Positions 8,341 through 15,745 of a DNA stretch of 64,000 nucleotides are shown here, piece by piece. Numbering within the stretch: the first letter of the stretch is position 1; every line of letters begins with the position of its first letter. A program made the translations under genes and the position numbers. The notes under the pieces are model-generated. The model saw only the letters and a program-made list of their open reading frames with translations. It did not search any database and was not told the DNA's origin. The DNA comes from Bacillota bacterium (GTDB lineage Bacteria > Bacillota > Clostridia > DSM-8532), in assembly GCA_023415205.1 (NCBI GenBank), contig JAEZLR010000011.1:1-64000 (forward strand). Direction: 5' to 3'.

Positions 8341-8776
8341 CTGCATTATCAAAGTCACCTACATCATCATTTATGGAACTGTTTCCATCAGAACTATAGC
8401 GATGGTCATGATCCGATACCCCATATAGCTCCTTGCCTCTGATATTCAGGCGAACCCGTTCTTCTTCTACCATCTTGCTGATCATGTCCCTGACCTTGAC
8501 AGGTCTTTTGACGCGGATTAATTGTAGCTCCGGATTGGTCTTATCCGCAGTATAGAGTGTAATGGTTCCTACTCCTACAAGCTTATCCCCAAAGGTCCGG
8601 GTAAGCTTGACGTCCATAATCCTATAAAGGAGCAGCTCATCCTCTGTGGTATTGAAAAAGCCCTTGGAATAGAAAAGCCTCTGATCGCGCACAGCATAGC
8701 GGGTAAAGCTTAGGGGTAGGCCTAAAAAGCGCTTTCTGTCCTTCCATTGATACTCAGGTTTCGGATTCTTTGCCAT
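8321..8776 (-). CDS. Bacterial PH-like domain protein (YdbT/bPH_2 type)
   Basis: A 151-residue protein without membrane helices. The N-terminal 110 residues have the bPH_2 pattern: FTRYAVRDQRLFYSKGFFN, then LLYRIMDVKLTRTFGDKLVG and GTITLYTADKTNPELQLIRV. The C-terminal 40 residues are acidic and probably disordered (DDVGDFDNAVDDDLN). The family is common in Firmicutes and mostly uncharacterised; many members sit at the membrane. It is on the same strand as the lipoprotein and zinc-ribbon genes, but their hairpin terminator at 8909-8938 separates it. Start ATG follows GAGGGATTTCCTT. Confidence 0.8.
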   Translation of the reverse strand: MAKNPKPEYQWKDRKRFLGLPLSFTRYAVRDQRLFYSKGFFNTTEDELLLYRIMDVKLTRTFGDKLVGVGTITLYTADKTNPELQLIRVKRPVKVRDMISKMVEEERVRLNIRGKELYGVSDHDHRYSSDGNSSINDDVGDFDNAVDDDLN

Positions 8777-8908
8777 AAGGAAATCCCTCGCAATTCGTCA
8801 TTAATATAAACAAGTCTGAAATAGACCACCCATTATTGGCATGCTCATTCAAATCTATTATACCCCTCTGCCATTCACCCCTGCAAGAAAAACCTGGAAG
8901 CTTATCAA

Positions 8909-8938
8909 AAGGGATGCCCTCTTACAAAGGCATCCCTT
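8909..8938 (-). terminator. Intrinsic terminator after the lipoprotein gene
   Basis: On the minus strand AAGGGATGCC and GGCATCCCTT form a 10-bp stem followed by TTTTGAT. It lies 22 bases beyond the stop of the lipoprotein gene. Confidence 0.75.
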
Positions 8939-8960
8939 CACGAGTATTATTGTTCACTTA

Positions 8961-9392
8961 TTAAAACAGATTCATAGCTTCATGACCTATGTAAAACTTA
9001 CCTTTGATTTTGATGACCGGGAAATCAACTTCTTCGTCATCCATCTCAACTTCAACCGTATAGTAGGTTACTTCATCTTCCGTGTCTTCCTTTTCAACAT
9101 CCCCGATCTTGAGCTTCTTGATCCATTTCTCACCCTGTTGGTCCTCTAGTTCTAGATCTAAATTATCCAAAAGAACTTCTAGCTCATCTTGATCCTCAAA
9201 ATAGTCTTCAAGATCCTCTCTGGTATCTTTATCAAAGCATTTCAAAAATTTTTTTACATCCTGCTTATCAATAGATTCAAAAAAATCCTTGACAAGATCT
9301 TTTGCTCCCCCAGAGCCACATCCTGTAGCAGTTAAGGCTACCGCAATCACCATCAATATGGCTAGAATCATGGAACTTCTGCGCTTTTTCAT
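8961..9392 (-). CDS. Small lipoprotein with an acidic outer domain, function unknown
   Basis: A 143-residue protein with a lipoprotein signal peptide (KKRR, hydrophobic core, lipobox TATGC with the lipid-bearing Cys at 25). The mature part is a strongly acidic domain starting DLVKDFFESIDKQDVKKFLKCFD and ending VEMDDEEVDFPVIKIKGKFY. The same pattern (DLIQDYYTAIYKEDFNALLKCYD, then a VTYY segment) occurs at the end of the next gene upstream, so the two outer domains are paralogous. The layout recalls NTF2-like or DUF4878-type lipoproteins, but I do not recognise the family. Probably co-transcribed with the zinc-ribbon gene 103 bases upstream. Confidence 0.75.
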   Translation of the reverse strand: MKKRRSSMILAILMVIAVALTATGCGSGGAKDLVKDFFESIDKQDVKKFLKCFDKDTREDLEDYFEDQDELEVLLDNLDLELEDQQGEKWIKKLKIGDVEKEDTEDEVTYYTVEVEMDDEEVDFPVIKIKGKFYIGHEAMNLF

Positions 9393-9495
9393 TAACCTAA
9401 TTCTCCCTAATCTTTTTTAGCAATTCATCTACCTTATATAACCGCTACATACTAAAATAGCAACCTTATAAAAGCTAGAACAGATGCGAGCCCGT

Positions 9496-10245
9496 TTAAA
9501 AGTTATCACTGTCAGAATCTATGTAAAACCTGTCCTTATACTTTTTAACCATGATATATTCAATGCTGCTATCATCAATTTCTATATTAACTCTATAGTA
9601 GGTCACGCCATCATCGGTATCCATCTTGTCGCGGCTCTTGACCTTAATTTTCTTTTGCCAGCCCTTATCATATTTATCGTCATATATTTCCTTGAGTTCT
9701 TCGAGCTCTTCCTTGATGTCTTTTTTGTCCTCCTTCATATCCTTCTGATCATCCTTGTCATAGCACTTCAGAAGGGCATTGAAGTCTTCCTTATAAATAG
9801 CGGTATAGTAATCCTGAATCAGATCCTTATACTCCTTATAACCGCCTTTTCCACCCAGTAGCAAAATAAGAAGGACAATGGCTACCAAAGCAATTCCCGC
9901 CATAAATATCGGGGGAAGCTTTTTCTTTCCGTTGCTGCTGCCGGAAGCAGGGTTCTCGGGATTAACAGACGGTGTGGGCTTTGGCTCATTAATAGGAGGA
10001 ACAACAGGGCTGGGACCGATAGGAGTAGTCGCTAATCCACCCACATTGGGGGTGGCAGGCTGAGGAAGATCGGTCCTTTGGGTCACATCCCCCTGTGCAT
10101 TTTCTACTATCTCCGGAACCGGCGCAATGGGCTCGATCTTTGAAATATTCTCATTGGAAGGGGCTTCTACACTCTGTTTAGCACCACAATGAGTACAAAA
10201 GATTGAACTGTTTTCAATTTCCTTTCCGCAATTCGTACAGAACAT
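9496..10245 (-). CDS. Zinc-ribbon membrane protein with outer domain related to the neighbouring lipoprotein
   Basis: A 249-residue protein in three parts. The N terminus is a zinc ribbon with C3, C6, C17 and C20 (FCTNCGKEIE and FCTHCGAK). A Pro/Ser/Asn-rich linker (about 25-105) leads to one membrane helix (about 113-130, IFMAGIALVAIVLLILLLGG). The last 115 residues form a charged outer domain that mirrors the mature part of the lipoprotein downstream. Such zinc_ribbon_2 anchors are common in Firmicutes membrane proteins. ATG follows TAGGAGGTTTATGCA. A shared function with the lipoprotein is inferred from the shared domain and adjacency. Confidence 0.75.
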   Translation of the reverse strand: MFCTNCGKEIENSSIFCTHCGAKQSVEAPSNENISKIEPIAPVPEIVENAQGDVTQRTDLPQPATPNVGGLATTPIGPSPVVPPINEPKPTPSVNPENPASGSSNGKKKLPPIFMAGIALVAIVLLILLLGGKGGYKEYKDLIQDYYTAIYKEDFNALLKCYDKDDQKDMKEDKKDIKEELEELKEIYDDKYDKGWQKKIKVKSRDKMDTDDGVTYYRVNIEIDDSSIEYIMVKKYKDRFYIDSDSDNF

Positions 10246-10342
10246 TGCATAAACCTCCTAAAATCATCGTGAGATAAGCTCATTGCGTTGATTATACCCT
10301 TAATGGAAATGCCTGTCAACGCAAACCCCTTTATCGCTTGAG

Positions 10343-11017
10343 TTACTCATAGAGACCGTAGGTTTGCTCCACATCCAGAATAAACAGGATGCCATTACCG
10401 GGTTCGTCAATTTTCAAGTCCTTACGAATAGAACTTACAATGGGTTCACTCTTCTCCTTGTTGGATAGGATCATGACCACTTCCTTCTCTGGCTCAATAG
10501 CCATAGAGAACAAGGTCTGATTTTCATGAAGTCCTGCGCCTCTGGCGTTAATGATGGTACCACCTTTGGAGCCTGCCTTGGTTGCGGCATCCATAACCTT
10601 TTCGGACATACCCTTTTCAACAATGACTAAAATTGCTTGATACATAATAGGATCTCCACCCCTTGTTTCTATTGATTGATTTCCACCGCAGCTACTTGCC
10701 CCAGCAAGACGGGACAAAGCTGTTGTAAAGGCTATACCATGGTTGGGTTTTTGGAATTCAAACTTTTTGTTCAACTCGATAAGGGCCTTATTGGCACATT
10801 CCTTTTCCGCAATCAGGAGAACGATTTCTTTCTTAATCTCACCAAGATCCAGCAGACCCAAAAGGTGAGGCTTGGTCGTTCCCTTTCCAAGGAGAATCGT
10901 CCCCCCTGAAATGCCGCTTTGCCTTGCTACTTTAAGAATCTTACTACCATAGCCTACGTTTACAATGGAGAAGATCAATTTTATGCTTTGCATATCAGGC
11001 TTTTTTTCCATCGTCAT
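10343..11017 (-). CDS. Tandem PII-like signalling protein paired with a DUF1538 permease
   Basis: A 225-residue protein made of two PII-family (GlnB-like) domains: one from about residue 10 to 105 (IKLIFSIVNVGYGSKILKVA, then PNHGIAFTT) and one from about 125 to 225 (YQAILVIVEKGMSEKVMDAA, then GNGILFILDVEQ). Single PII domains of about 100 residues form trimers; here each chain carries two. The start at 11017 follows AAAGGTGGTATTC and overlaps the end of the permease gene, so the two are translationally coupled. By analogy with GlnK and AmtB it probably binds and controls the permease, but the ligand and transported solute are unknown. Confidence 0.85.
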   Translation of the reverse strand: MTMEKKPDMQSIKLIFSIVNVGYGSKILKVARQSGISGGTILLGKGTTKPHLLGLLDLGEIKKEIVLLIAEKECANKALIELNKKFEFQKPNHGIAFTTALSRLAGASSCGGNQSIETRGGDPIMYQAILVIVEKGMSEKVMDAATKAGSKGGTIINARGAGLHENQTLFSMAIEPEKEVVMILSNKEKSEPIVSSIRKDLKIDEPGNGILFILDVEQTYGLYE

Positions 11018-12494
11018 GAATACCACCTTTTATCGATTTTCTCTTAAAGATCAATCCCACAATTTGTAAGGCAATGAGTGGGGTTAAGGCAACCATGGCA
11101 ATAACACCGAACCCATCAATCAGAACATTGGCATGCTCTATATACTCCGCCGCCCCCTGGGCAAAGGCCAAAATAAAGGTAGCGGTCATGGGCCCCGAGG
11201 CGACGCCTCCCGAGTCAAAGGCGATACCTACAAAGAGCTTTGGCGCAAAATACGATAGGATGATGGAAATAATATATCCCGGCAACAGGTAGTGCCATAG
11301 TTTGATCTCCGGCACCAAAATTCTTAATATGGACAAGGCCACCGCAAAGCCAACGCCAATGGAAAGAGCAACCAATACCACCCTTTTATTTACATAACCA
11401 CTTGTAACATCTTCTATCTGGTTAGTCAAGACATACACCGCGGGTTCCGCCAATATAGTCACTAATCCAAGAATAAACCCAACGAGGATAATGATCCAGG
11501 GCTTATTAAGTGCGGCCAGCTTATACCCCAAAAGGCTTCCCACATCCATAAAACCCTCATTGACCCCTGTCAGGAAGAGCACGAGCCCCACAAAAGCGAA
11601 TACCAACCCCACCAATATTCTCAAAAACGCCTTACGGGTTACTTTGGAGGATGCCCTATTTATAACAATAAAAATCAATAGAATGGGCGCCAGAGCTAAA
11701 AGAATCTCGCCTGCAAGGGCGGGTATGGCTTGGAAGAAAGGAGCCAGAATGCTTTTTTGGCTGGAAACCTCATACTCAAGGCTTGCTGTAATCTTATCAG
11801 GTTTTGTTACAATACTCATTACCATAACCGCAAGGATGGCTCCCACAGATGCGATGGCCACCAGGCCGAAGCTGTCCTTTTCAGAGGCTTTACCATCCTT
11901 TTTCAAGGAAGATACACCAATGGCAAGTGCCAGAATAAAGGGTACTGTAAGGGCTCCGGTCGTCGCACCCGAAGCATCGAACGAAATGGCCAGAAATTCT
12001 GACGAGGTAAAGAAGGAAAGGCCTAGAATGATAAGGTACAAGACGGTCAAGATTTTATATAAAGGAATATTATATACAATTCTTATAAGACCAAAAGAGA
12101 GTAAAACGGCTATTCCTATTGAGACAATGACCACAATACTAAGCTTCGAGATAACTCCTGAGGTGACAAAGGCTACCTGACCGGCAAGAATGTGCAAATC
12201 GGGCTCTGCCACCGATATAAAAAAACCTACAATGATGCTGACTATAGCAACAATCCATACCTTATTGCTCTTTGCCAGAGCCTTTCCTATAAGATTGCCA
12301 ATGGGGGTTATACCCAGATCAACCCCGACCAGAAATATAGAAAGACCTAATACTATCCAGAGTGCACCAACTAAAAAACGATAGATTTGATGGGATTCCA
12401 TTGGCGTGAGGGTAAAATGAAGAATGAGGACAATGACTGTTATGGGAACCACAGCCAAGAGAACCTCTTTGATTTTTTTGAACAGTATATCCAA
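10995..12494 (-). CDS. DUF1538 double-domain membrane protein, putative transporter
   Basis: A 499-residue polytopic protein with two copies of the DUF1538 domain. Each copy carries a similar run: FLVGVDLGITPIGNLIGKAL and FLTGVNEGFMDVGSLLGYKL, then AEPDLHILAGQV and AEPAVYVLTNQI, then SFDASGATTGALTVPFILA and AFDSGGVASGPMTATFILA. The internal duplication suggests an inverted-repeat transporter fold. The start is TTG at 12494, six bases after AAGGAGG; the ATG at 12536 has no such site. It overlaps the tandem PII gene, a recurrent association that marks it as a PII-controlled transporter. The substrate is unknown. Confidence 0.85.
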   Translation of the reverse strand: MDILFKKIKEVLLAVVPITVIVLILHFTLTPMESHQIYRFLVGALWIVLGLSIFLVGVDLGITPIGNLIGKALAKSNKVWIVAIVSIIVGFFISVAEPDLHILAGQVAFVTSGVISKLSIVVIVSIGIAVLLSFGLIRIVYNIPLYKILTVLYLIILGLSFFTSSEFLAISFDASGATTGALTVPFILALAIGVSSLKKDGKASEKDSFGLVAIASVGAILAVMVMSIVTKPDKITASLEYEVSSQKSILAPFFQAIPALAGEILLALAPILLIFIVINRASSKVTRKAFLRILVGLVFAFVGLVLFLTGVNEGFMDVGSLLGYKLAALNKPWIIILVGFILGLVTILAEPAVYVLTNQIEDVTSGYVNKRVVLVALSIGVGFAVALSILRILVPEIKLWHYLLPGYIISIILSYFAPKLFVGIAFDSGGVASGPMTATFILAFAQGAAEYIEHANVLIDGFGVIAMVALTPLIALQIVGLIFKRKSIKGGIHDDGKKA

Positions 12495-12603
12495 TATGAG
12501 CCTCCTTCCGAAATATTCATTGCTGTGCCTGCTCAATTGAAATTAACCAGGAATATACTTCTATGTAACTTCGCCTGTAATCATTCCCCCTTTCTTTTAC
12601 TTT

Positions 12604-12633
12604 ATTATAAAGGACACCGGGAAACCTACGCAA
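12604..12633 (-). promoter_or_regulatory. Promoter of the DUF1538-PII operon
   Basis: On the minus strand TTGCGT (12633-12628), 18 bases and TATAAT (12609-12604). The transcript would start near 12597, leaving a leader of about 100 nt before the TTG start. Confidence 0.6.
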
Positions 12634-12672
12634 CCTTTTAAATGAAAGCAAAGGACTAATTAATAAAATAAA

Positions 12673-12703
12673 TAAAAAAAACGAAGGGCTTCGATGCCCT
12701 TCG
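12673..12703 (-). terminator. Intrinsic terminator of the sigma-gerW operon
   Basis: CGAAGGGC and GCCCTTCG form an 8-bp stem (12682-12703), followed on the minus strand by eight U residues. It closes the operon that ends with gerW. Confidence 0.88.
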
Positions 12704-12730
12704 GTAAATGTTCATCCTTATTAATTAAGT

Positions 12731-13114
12731 TCACTCATCACAGCATTTATTGTTTTTTGAAATGTTTTCTAACCGAACTTTTTCAATGAGATCTGGAACC
12801 AGATCCAGCAACTTTTCCAGGCCGCAGGATTTTTTAACGGGAACGACCTGGATTTCATCGCCTTTAGCCACCAGGATGGCTATTGGTTTGACCGATGCGC
12901 CCATGCCCCCTCCGCCTCCGGCTCCACCGTTCTTTTCATCATGGCCGTCTCCAAGGCCGGTACCGACTCCAAAGCCTATGGAGAGGAGGGGTATGAGGGT
13001 CACTTCGCCAATCTGAATCTTCTCCCCCACCACCGTCTTGTTGACCAGAAATTGTTCCAGCTTTTCCATCATACCGGAAACGTTCTGTTGAATAGAATTT
13101 GAATCGAATGCCAT
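12731..13114 (-). CDS. ytfJ: GerW family (YtfJ) sporulation protein
   Basis: A 127-residue protein of the GerW family, found in spore formers and needed for normal germination in Bacillus. The family marks are visible: VVGEKIQIGEVTLIPLLSIG, a glycine-rich loop (GGAGGGGGMG near residues 65-75), and KPIAILVAKGDEIQVVPV. It is the last gene of a four-gene run (ECF sigma, zinc anti-sigma, DUF2953, GerW), and the DUF2953-GerW pairing is a known spore-former arrangement. The C-terminal CCDE is unusual. The start ATG follows GTGGAGGATGATTTTTT. Confidence 0.9.
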   Translation of the reverse strand: MAFDSNSIQQNVSGMMEKLEQFLVNKTVVGEKIQIGEVTLIPLLSIGFGVGTGLGDGHDEKNGGAGGGGGMGASVKPIAILVAKGDEIQVVPVKKSCGLEKLLDLVPDLIEKVRLENISKNNKCCDE

Positions 13115-13149
13115 AAAAAATCATCCTCCACTTAATAAAAATTTATTAC

Positions 13150-13785
13150 TTAAATTTTAAAGGCTTTTGAAAAATATAGTCTGAGTGACTCTATAACCGC
13201 TACAGCAAGGATTATTCGCCCTGATACCGAAAAACTGCCCTCTAAATATTCGTCGTCAAAGACCGGGATGATACGAACATGCCCTAATTTTTGGAGTCCG
13301 GGGTAGATTGCTTGCAATCCCCCACAAAGAAGGCCCGTGTGATAGCTATCCTCAAATCCGATGGTGCAATCCACCTTAAGCCGCGTTGGCTTGTAAGCGG
13401 CAAGAACACGTTTTATGCTTCTGAAAACCATTTCCAAGCCCTCCAGGGTAAGCCTGTATTTTCTACCGTCGCCCTCCTTTTTTTCCACCCCGTTTGTTTC
13501 ATTTTTCTTGGATCTCTTCCCCTGCCTTCCCTGAAAATTTACTTTTTTCTTAAACAAGTGAACAAAGATGAGTTCCATCTTCTGACCCATTTCTGGAGCA
13601 TAGGTATACTCCAATGTAATCCATCCAAATAGCCCTCTGATTTGTGCTGATATCCCTTGATTCTCAGAGGCAAAATAACCATTGGATTTATACTCTACAG
13701 GAATAAACAGAATACACAGAAGCAGGATGAGGGCTACGTATAAAACCACCGCAAGAAGCATTCCTATAATACTCAAAAGTATCAT
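13150..13785 (-). CDS. DUF2953 membrane protein (YtfI-like)
   Basis: A 211-residue protein with one strong N-terminal membrane helix (residues 3-28) and a long outer or cytoplasmic domain with the DUF2953 pattern: FGWITLEYTYAPEMGQKMEL, a basic linker, and DCTIGFEDSYHTGLLCGGLQ followed by HVRIIPVFDDEYLEGSFSVS. The family occurs beside GerW in spore formers. The start codon overlaps the anti-sigma stop by ATGA, so translation is coupled. Because the anti-sigma has no membrane helix, this protein could supply the membrane anchor or signal input; that is inference. Confidence 0.85.
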   Translation of the reverse strand: MILLSIIGMLLAVVLYVALILLLCILFIPVEYKSNGYFASENQGISAQIRGLFGWITLEYTYAPEMGQKMELIFVHLFKKKVNFQGRQGKRSKKNETNGVEKKEGDGRKYRLTLEGLEMVFRSIKRVLAAYKPTRLKVDCTIGFEDSYHTGLLCGGLQAIYPGLQKLGHVRIIPVFDDEYLEGSFSVSGRIILAVAVIESLRLYFSKAFKI

Positions 13786-14240
13786 GGTGTCCCCCCTGCC
13801 ATCAGCTTTTTAGTTTTCTTAAAGACCTTCAGACTGGGCTTAAGCTTGGTATAGGCCTGACGGGTAAGTTGTGGCATTCGCCTTACGACACGGCCTATGG
13901 AGGTTTTTACTCCCCTGACCAATGGTACCCGCGGGACAAAGTCCAGGACGCTGGAGGCAACCTGCGCCGGCTTTTTTATGATCTCTCGAGTTTTCTCAAG
14001 GAAGCCAGGTTTCCCCATACGTTTTACCAGGGCTTCCCTGATGCTGTGAAGCTCCTTGGGCAGATGAATCTCCTGGCGAGCAATACTGTCAATTTCCCAA
14101 AAGAGCAGCTTCATTTCAGTTAACTGCTTTCTGCAACAGGCGCATGACCGGATATGCTCTTCAACCAAAAGTCTCTCCAGCTGACTCAGCAAGCCGTCCA
14201 CATAATCCTCTAGTAGAACACGATCCATTTGACAAGCCAT
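13782..14240 (-). CDS. Zinc-finger (zf-HC2) anti-sigma factor, soluble
   Basis: A 152-residue protein with the zinc-binding anti-sigma motif HxxxCxxC (H29, C33, C36 in EEHIRSCACCRKQL) in an N-terminal helical domain. This domain binds and blocks the ECF sigma factor encoded four bases upstream. Most such proteins continue into a membrane helix, but the rest of this one (residues 70-152) is basic and contains no hydrophobic segment long enough to cross the membrane. The stop overlaps the start of the DUF2953 gene. Starts at ATG after GGGAGGTGTAGAAA. Confidence 0.85.
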   Translation of the reverse strand: MACQMDRVLLEDYVDGLLSQLERLLVEEHIRSCACCRKQLTEMKLLFWEIDSIARQEIHLPKELHSIREALVKRMGKPGFLEKTREIIKKPAQVASSVLDFVPRVPLVRGVKTSIGRVVRRMPQLTRQAYTKLKPSLKVFKKTKKLMAGGTP

Positions 14241-14243
14241 TTT

Positions 14244-14840
14244 CTACACCTCCCATAACCCTTTTTTGATCAATTTTTCCCTCAGCAATCGCCTGGCTCT
14301 GTAAAGATAGGTCTTCACCGACCCTAGAGGACAGGTCATGAGTCGCGCAATTTCTTCATAGCTTTTGCCCTCAAAATGCCTGAGGATAATGGCTGTTCTT
14401 TCGTTTCCCGGCAGCTCCACGATACTTTTTTCAATAGCTGAAAACCTTTCAACCCTTTGAAATCTCTCTTCCGGAGATTCCTGATAATCGGCAGGGATGA
14501 GGGCCCCTTGGTCTTCCTCTAAAAAATCGGTGCATATCTCGTTCCTGCTATTACGCTTGCTATAGTTTATCAAGAGGTTCACTGCAATTCTTTTAATCCA
14601 AGGCAGAAACGGTTTTCTTTCATCAAACCTCGGCAAGGCCTTGAAAACTTTGAGAAACACTTCCTGAAGGAGATCCGTGGCATCTTCCTGATTGAAAGTA
14701 CTGCGATAGCACAGGGTATAGACATATCGTTTATACTTGTCGTAAAGCATGCGATATCCGTCACGGTTATTCTTTTTACAGAGCCTCACAATCTTTTCAT
14801 CTTGTATTTCCACAAGCGTCTCCATCAAGAATACTTTCAC
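14244..14840 (-). CDS. ECF-type RNA polymerase sigma factor
   Basis: A 198-residue sigma-70 family ECF factor. Region 2 is at about residues 25-95 (DATDLLQEVFLKVFKALPRF and PWIKRIAVNLLINY), and region 4 at about 135-190 (LPGNERTAIILRHFEGKSYE and GSVKTYLYRARRLLREKL). It heads the four-gene operon that ends in gerW. The annotated start is GTG; the ATG five codons in is also possible since the only Shine-Dalgarno-like sequence (AGGTG) is weak. Autoregulation is usual for the family, but I could not fix a promoter motif upstream. Confidence 0.9.
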   Translation of the reverse strand: MKVFLMETLVEIQDEKIVRLCKKNNRDGYRMLYDKYKRYVYTLCYRSTFNQEDATDLLQEVFLKVFKALPRFDERKPFLPWIKRIAVNLLINYSKRNSRNEICTDFLEEDQGALIPADYQESPEERFQRVERFSAIEKSIVELPGNERTAIILRHFEGKSYEEIARLMTCPLGSVKTYLYRARRLLREKLIKKGLWEV

Positions 14841-14940
14841 CTAGATATACACCAAAAAAAGAATAAAGTTTTGAAAATAATAGAAATATTAAAAACATTT
14901 GAAAAACTGAAAATTATATGAGTTGCAGTATTGAAGAAAC

Positions 14941-14960
14941 AAAAAAGGAGCTGACGCTCC
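14941..14960 (-). terminator. Intrinsic terminator of the papain-like hydrolase gene
   Basis: On the minus strand GGAGC, a TGAC-type loop and GCTCC are followed by six U residues, 20 bases after the stop codon. Confidence 0.75.
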
Positions 14961-14979
14961 TCTTAAAATAACCGATATA

Positions 14980-15519
14980 TTATACGGCACGTTTGATATC
15001 CAGATCCCGCATGCGCCCTTCGTAAACCTTGTGAAGCTTCGGGATGTTGGGAAGCTCATCAGGTCTCACCAAAGAAAATTGCTTATTGAAGGTAAAAATC
15101 CCCGCTTCATATAAAACCTTGGCAACGAATTCAGCGCAAGTATTTCTGTATTCAGAATGAAAGGGTTTATTAAAGATACAGCCAAATAAGCCTAAAAAGT
15201 TATAGCGGTATCTTTGGCTTTCCCTTGTGTATTTATCTAAAACGGAACAAAATCGGCTATAGGTGGCCTCATCCACAGGGAGAGCATATATGGCGCACTC
15301 GGTGTGGGGATAATACTTAAACATACCCTCATTGATGATTTCTTTAATCAATCCGCCGATGATGGGAAAGTATCTCACCCTTCTGGCAAAGCTATAGAAA
15401 ACCTTCAAATCCGGATCCACTCCAATGGAAGCATGATTATACCTTGCTTTAGTATAAAGCTTGATTGATTTTGAAACCAATGTTCCCACCTGGGTGAGCA
15501 TAATATAGATCTGTTTCAT
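14980..15519 (-). CDS. Permuted NlpC/P60 (YiiX-like) papain-fold hydrolase
   Basis: A 179-residue protein that fits the permuted papain fold. The first conserved block has the catalytic-type His in YNHASIGVD (about residue 30), and the Cys comes later in RNTCAEFVAKVLYEAG (about residue 125), the reverse of the usual Cys-His order. No signal peptide is seen, so it is probably cytosolic or membrane-associated through the N terminus. Related proteins act on lipids, peptidoglycan or acyl groups; the substrate is not known here. GGGAGGGGGCAAAAA before the ATG at 15519 decides the start over 15552. Monocistronic with its own terminator. Confidence 0.7.
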   Translation of the reverse strand: MKQIYIMLTQVGTLVSKSIKLYTKARYNHASIGVDPDLKVFYSFARRVRYFPIIGGLIKEIINEGMFKYYPHTECAIYALPVDEATYSRFCSVLDKYTRESQRYRYNFLGLFGCIFNKPFHSEYRNTCAEFVAKVLYEAGIFTFNKQFSLVRPDELPNIPKLHKVYEGRMRDLDIKRAV

Positions 15520-15616
15520 TTTTTGCCCCCTCCCTATTTCAAAATGATTCAACCTTTATTTTCTAATTATACAACGACTCCCTTCAGGATACCATCCCAC
15601 ATTTTTCATACCTCTT

Positions 15617-15645
15617 TTGTATCTCTCTCCATTTTATGTTAAAAT
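15617..15645 (+). promoter_or_regulatory. Promoter and hairpin leader of the TraB/GumN gene
   Basis: TTGTAT (15617-15622), 17 bases and TAAAAT (15640-15645) form a plausible promoter. The leader of about 95 nt that follows contains two hairpins: CCCGTT/AACGGG (15653-15682) and GCATTGAAAC/GTTTCCAATGC (15691-15718). An A-run rather than a U-run follows, so neither is a terminator. Confidence 0.6.
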
Positions 15646-15745
15646 AAACTCACCCGTTAGCAGAATCAAAGATTTCAACGGGTCCCGAGAGCATTGAAAC
15701 ACTGTATGTTTCCAATGCAAAAAAAATGATTTTTGGAAGGTTTCT

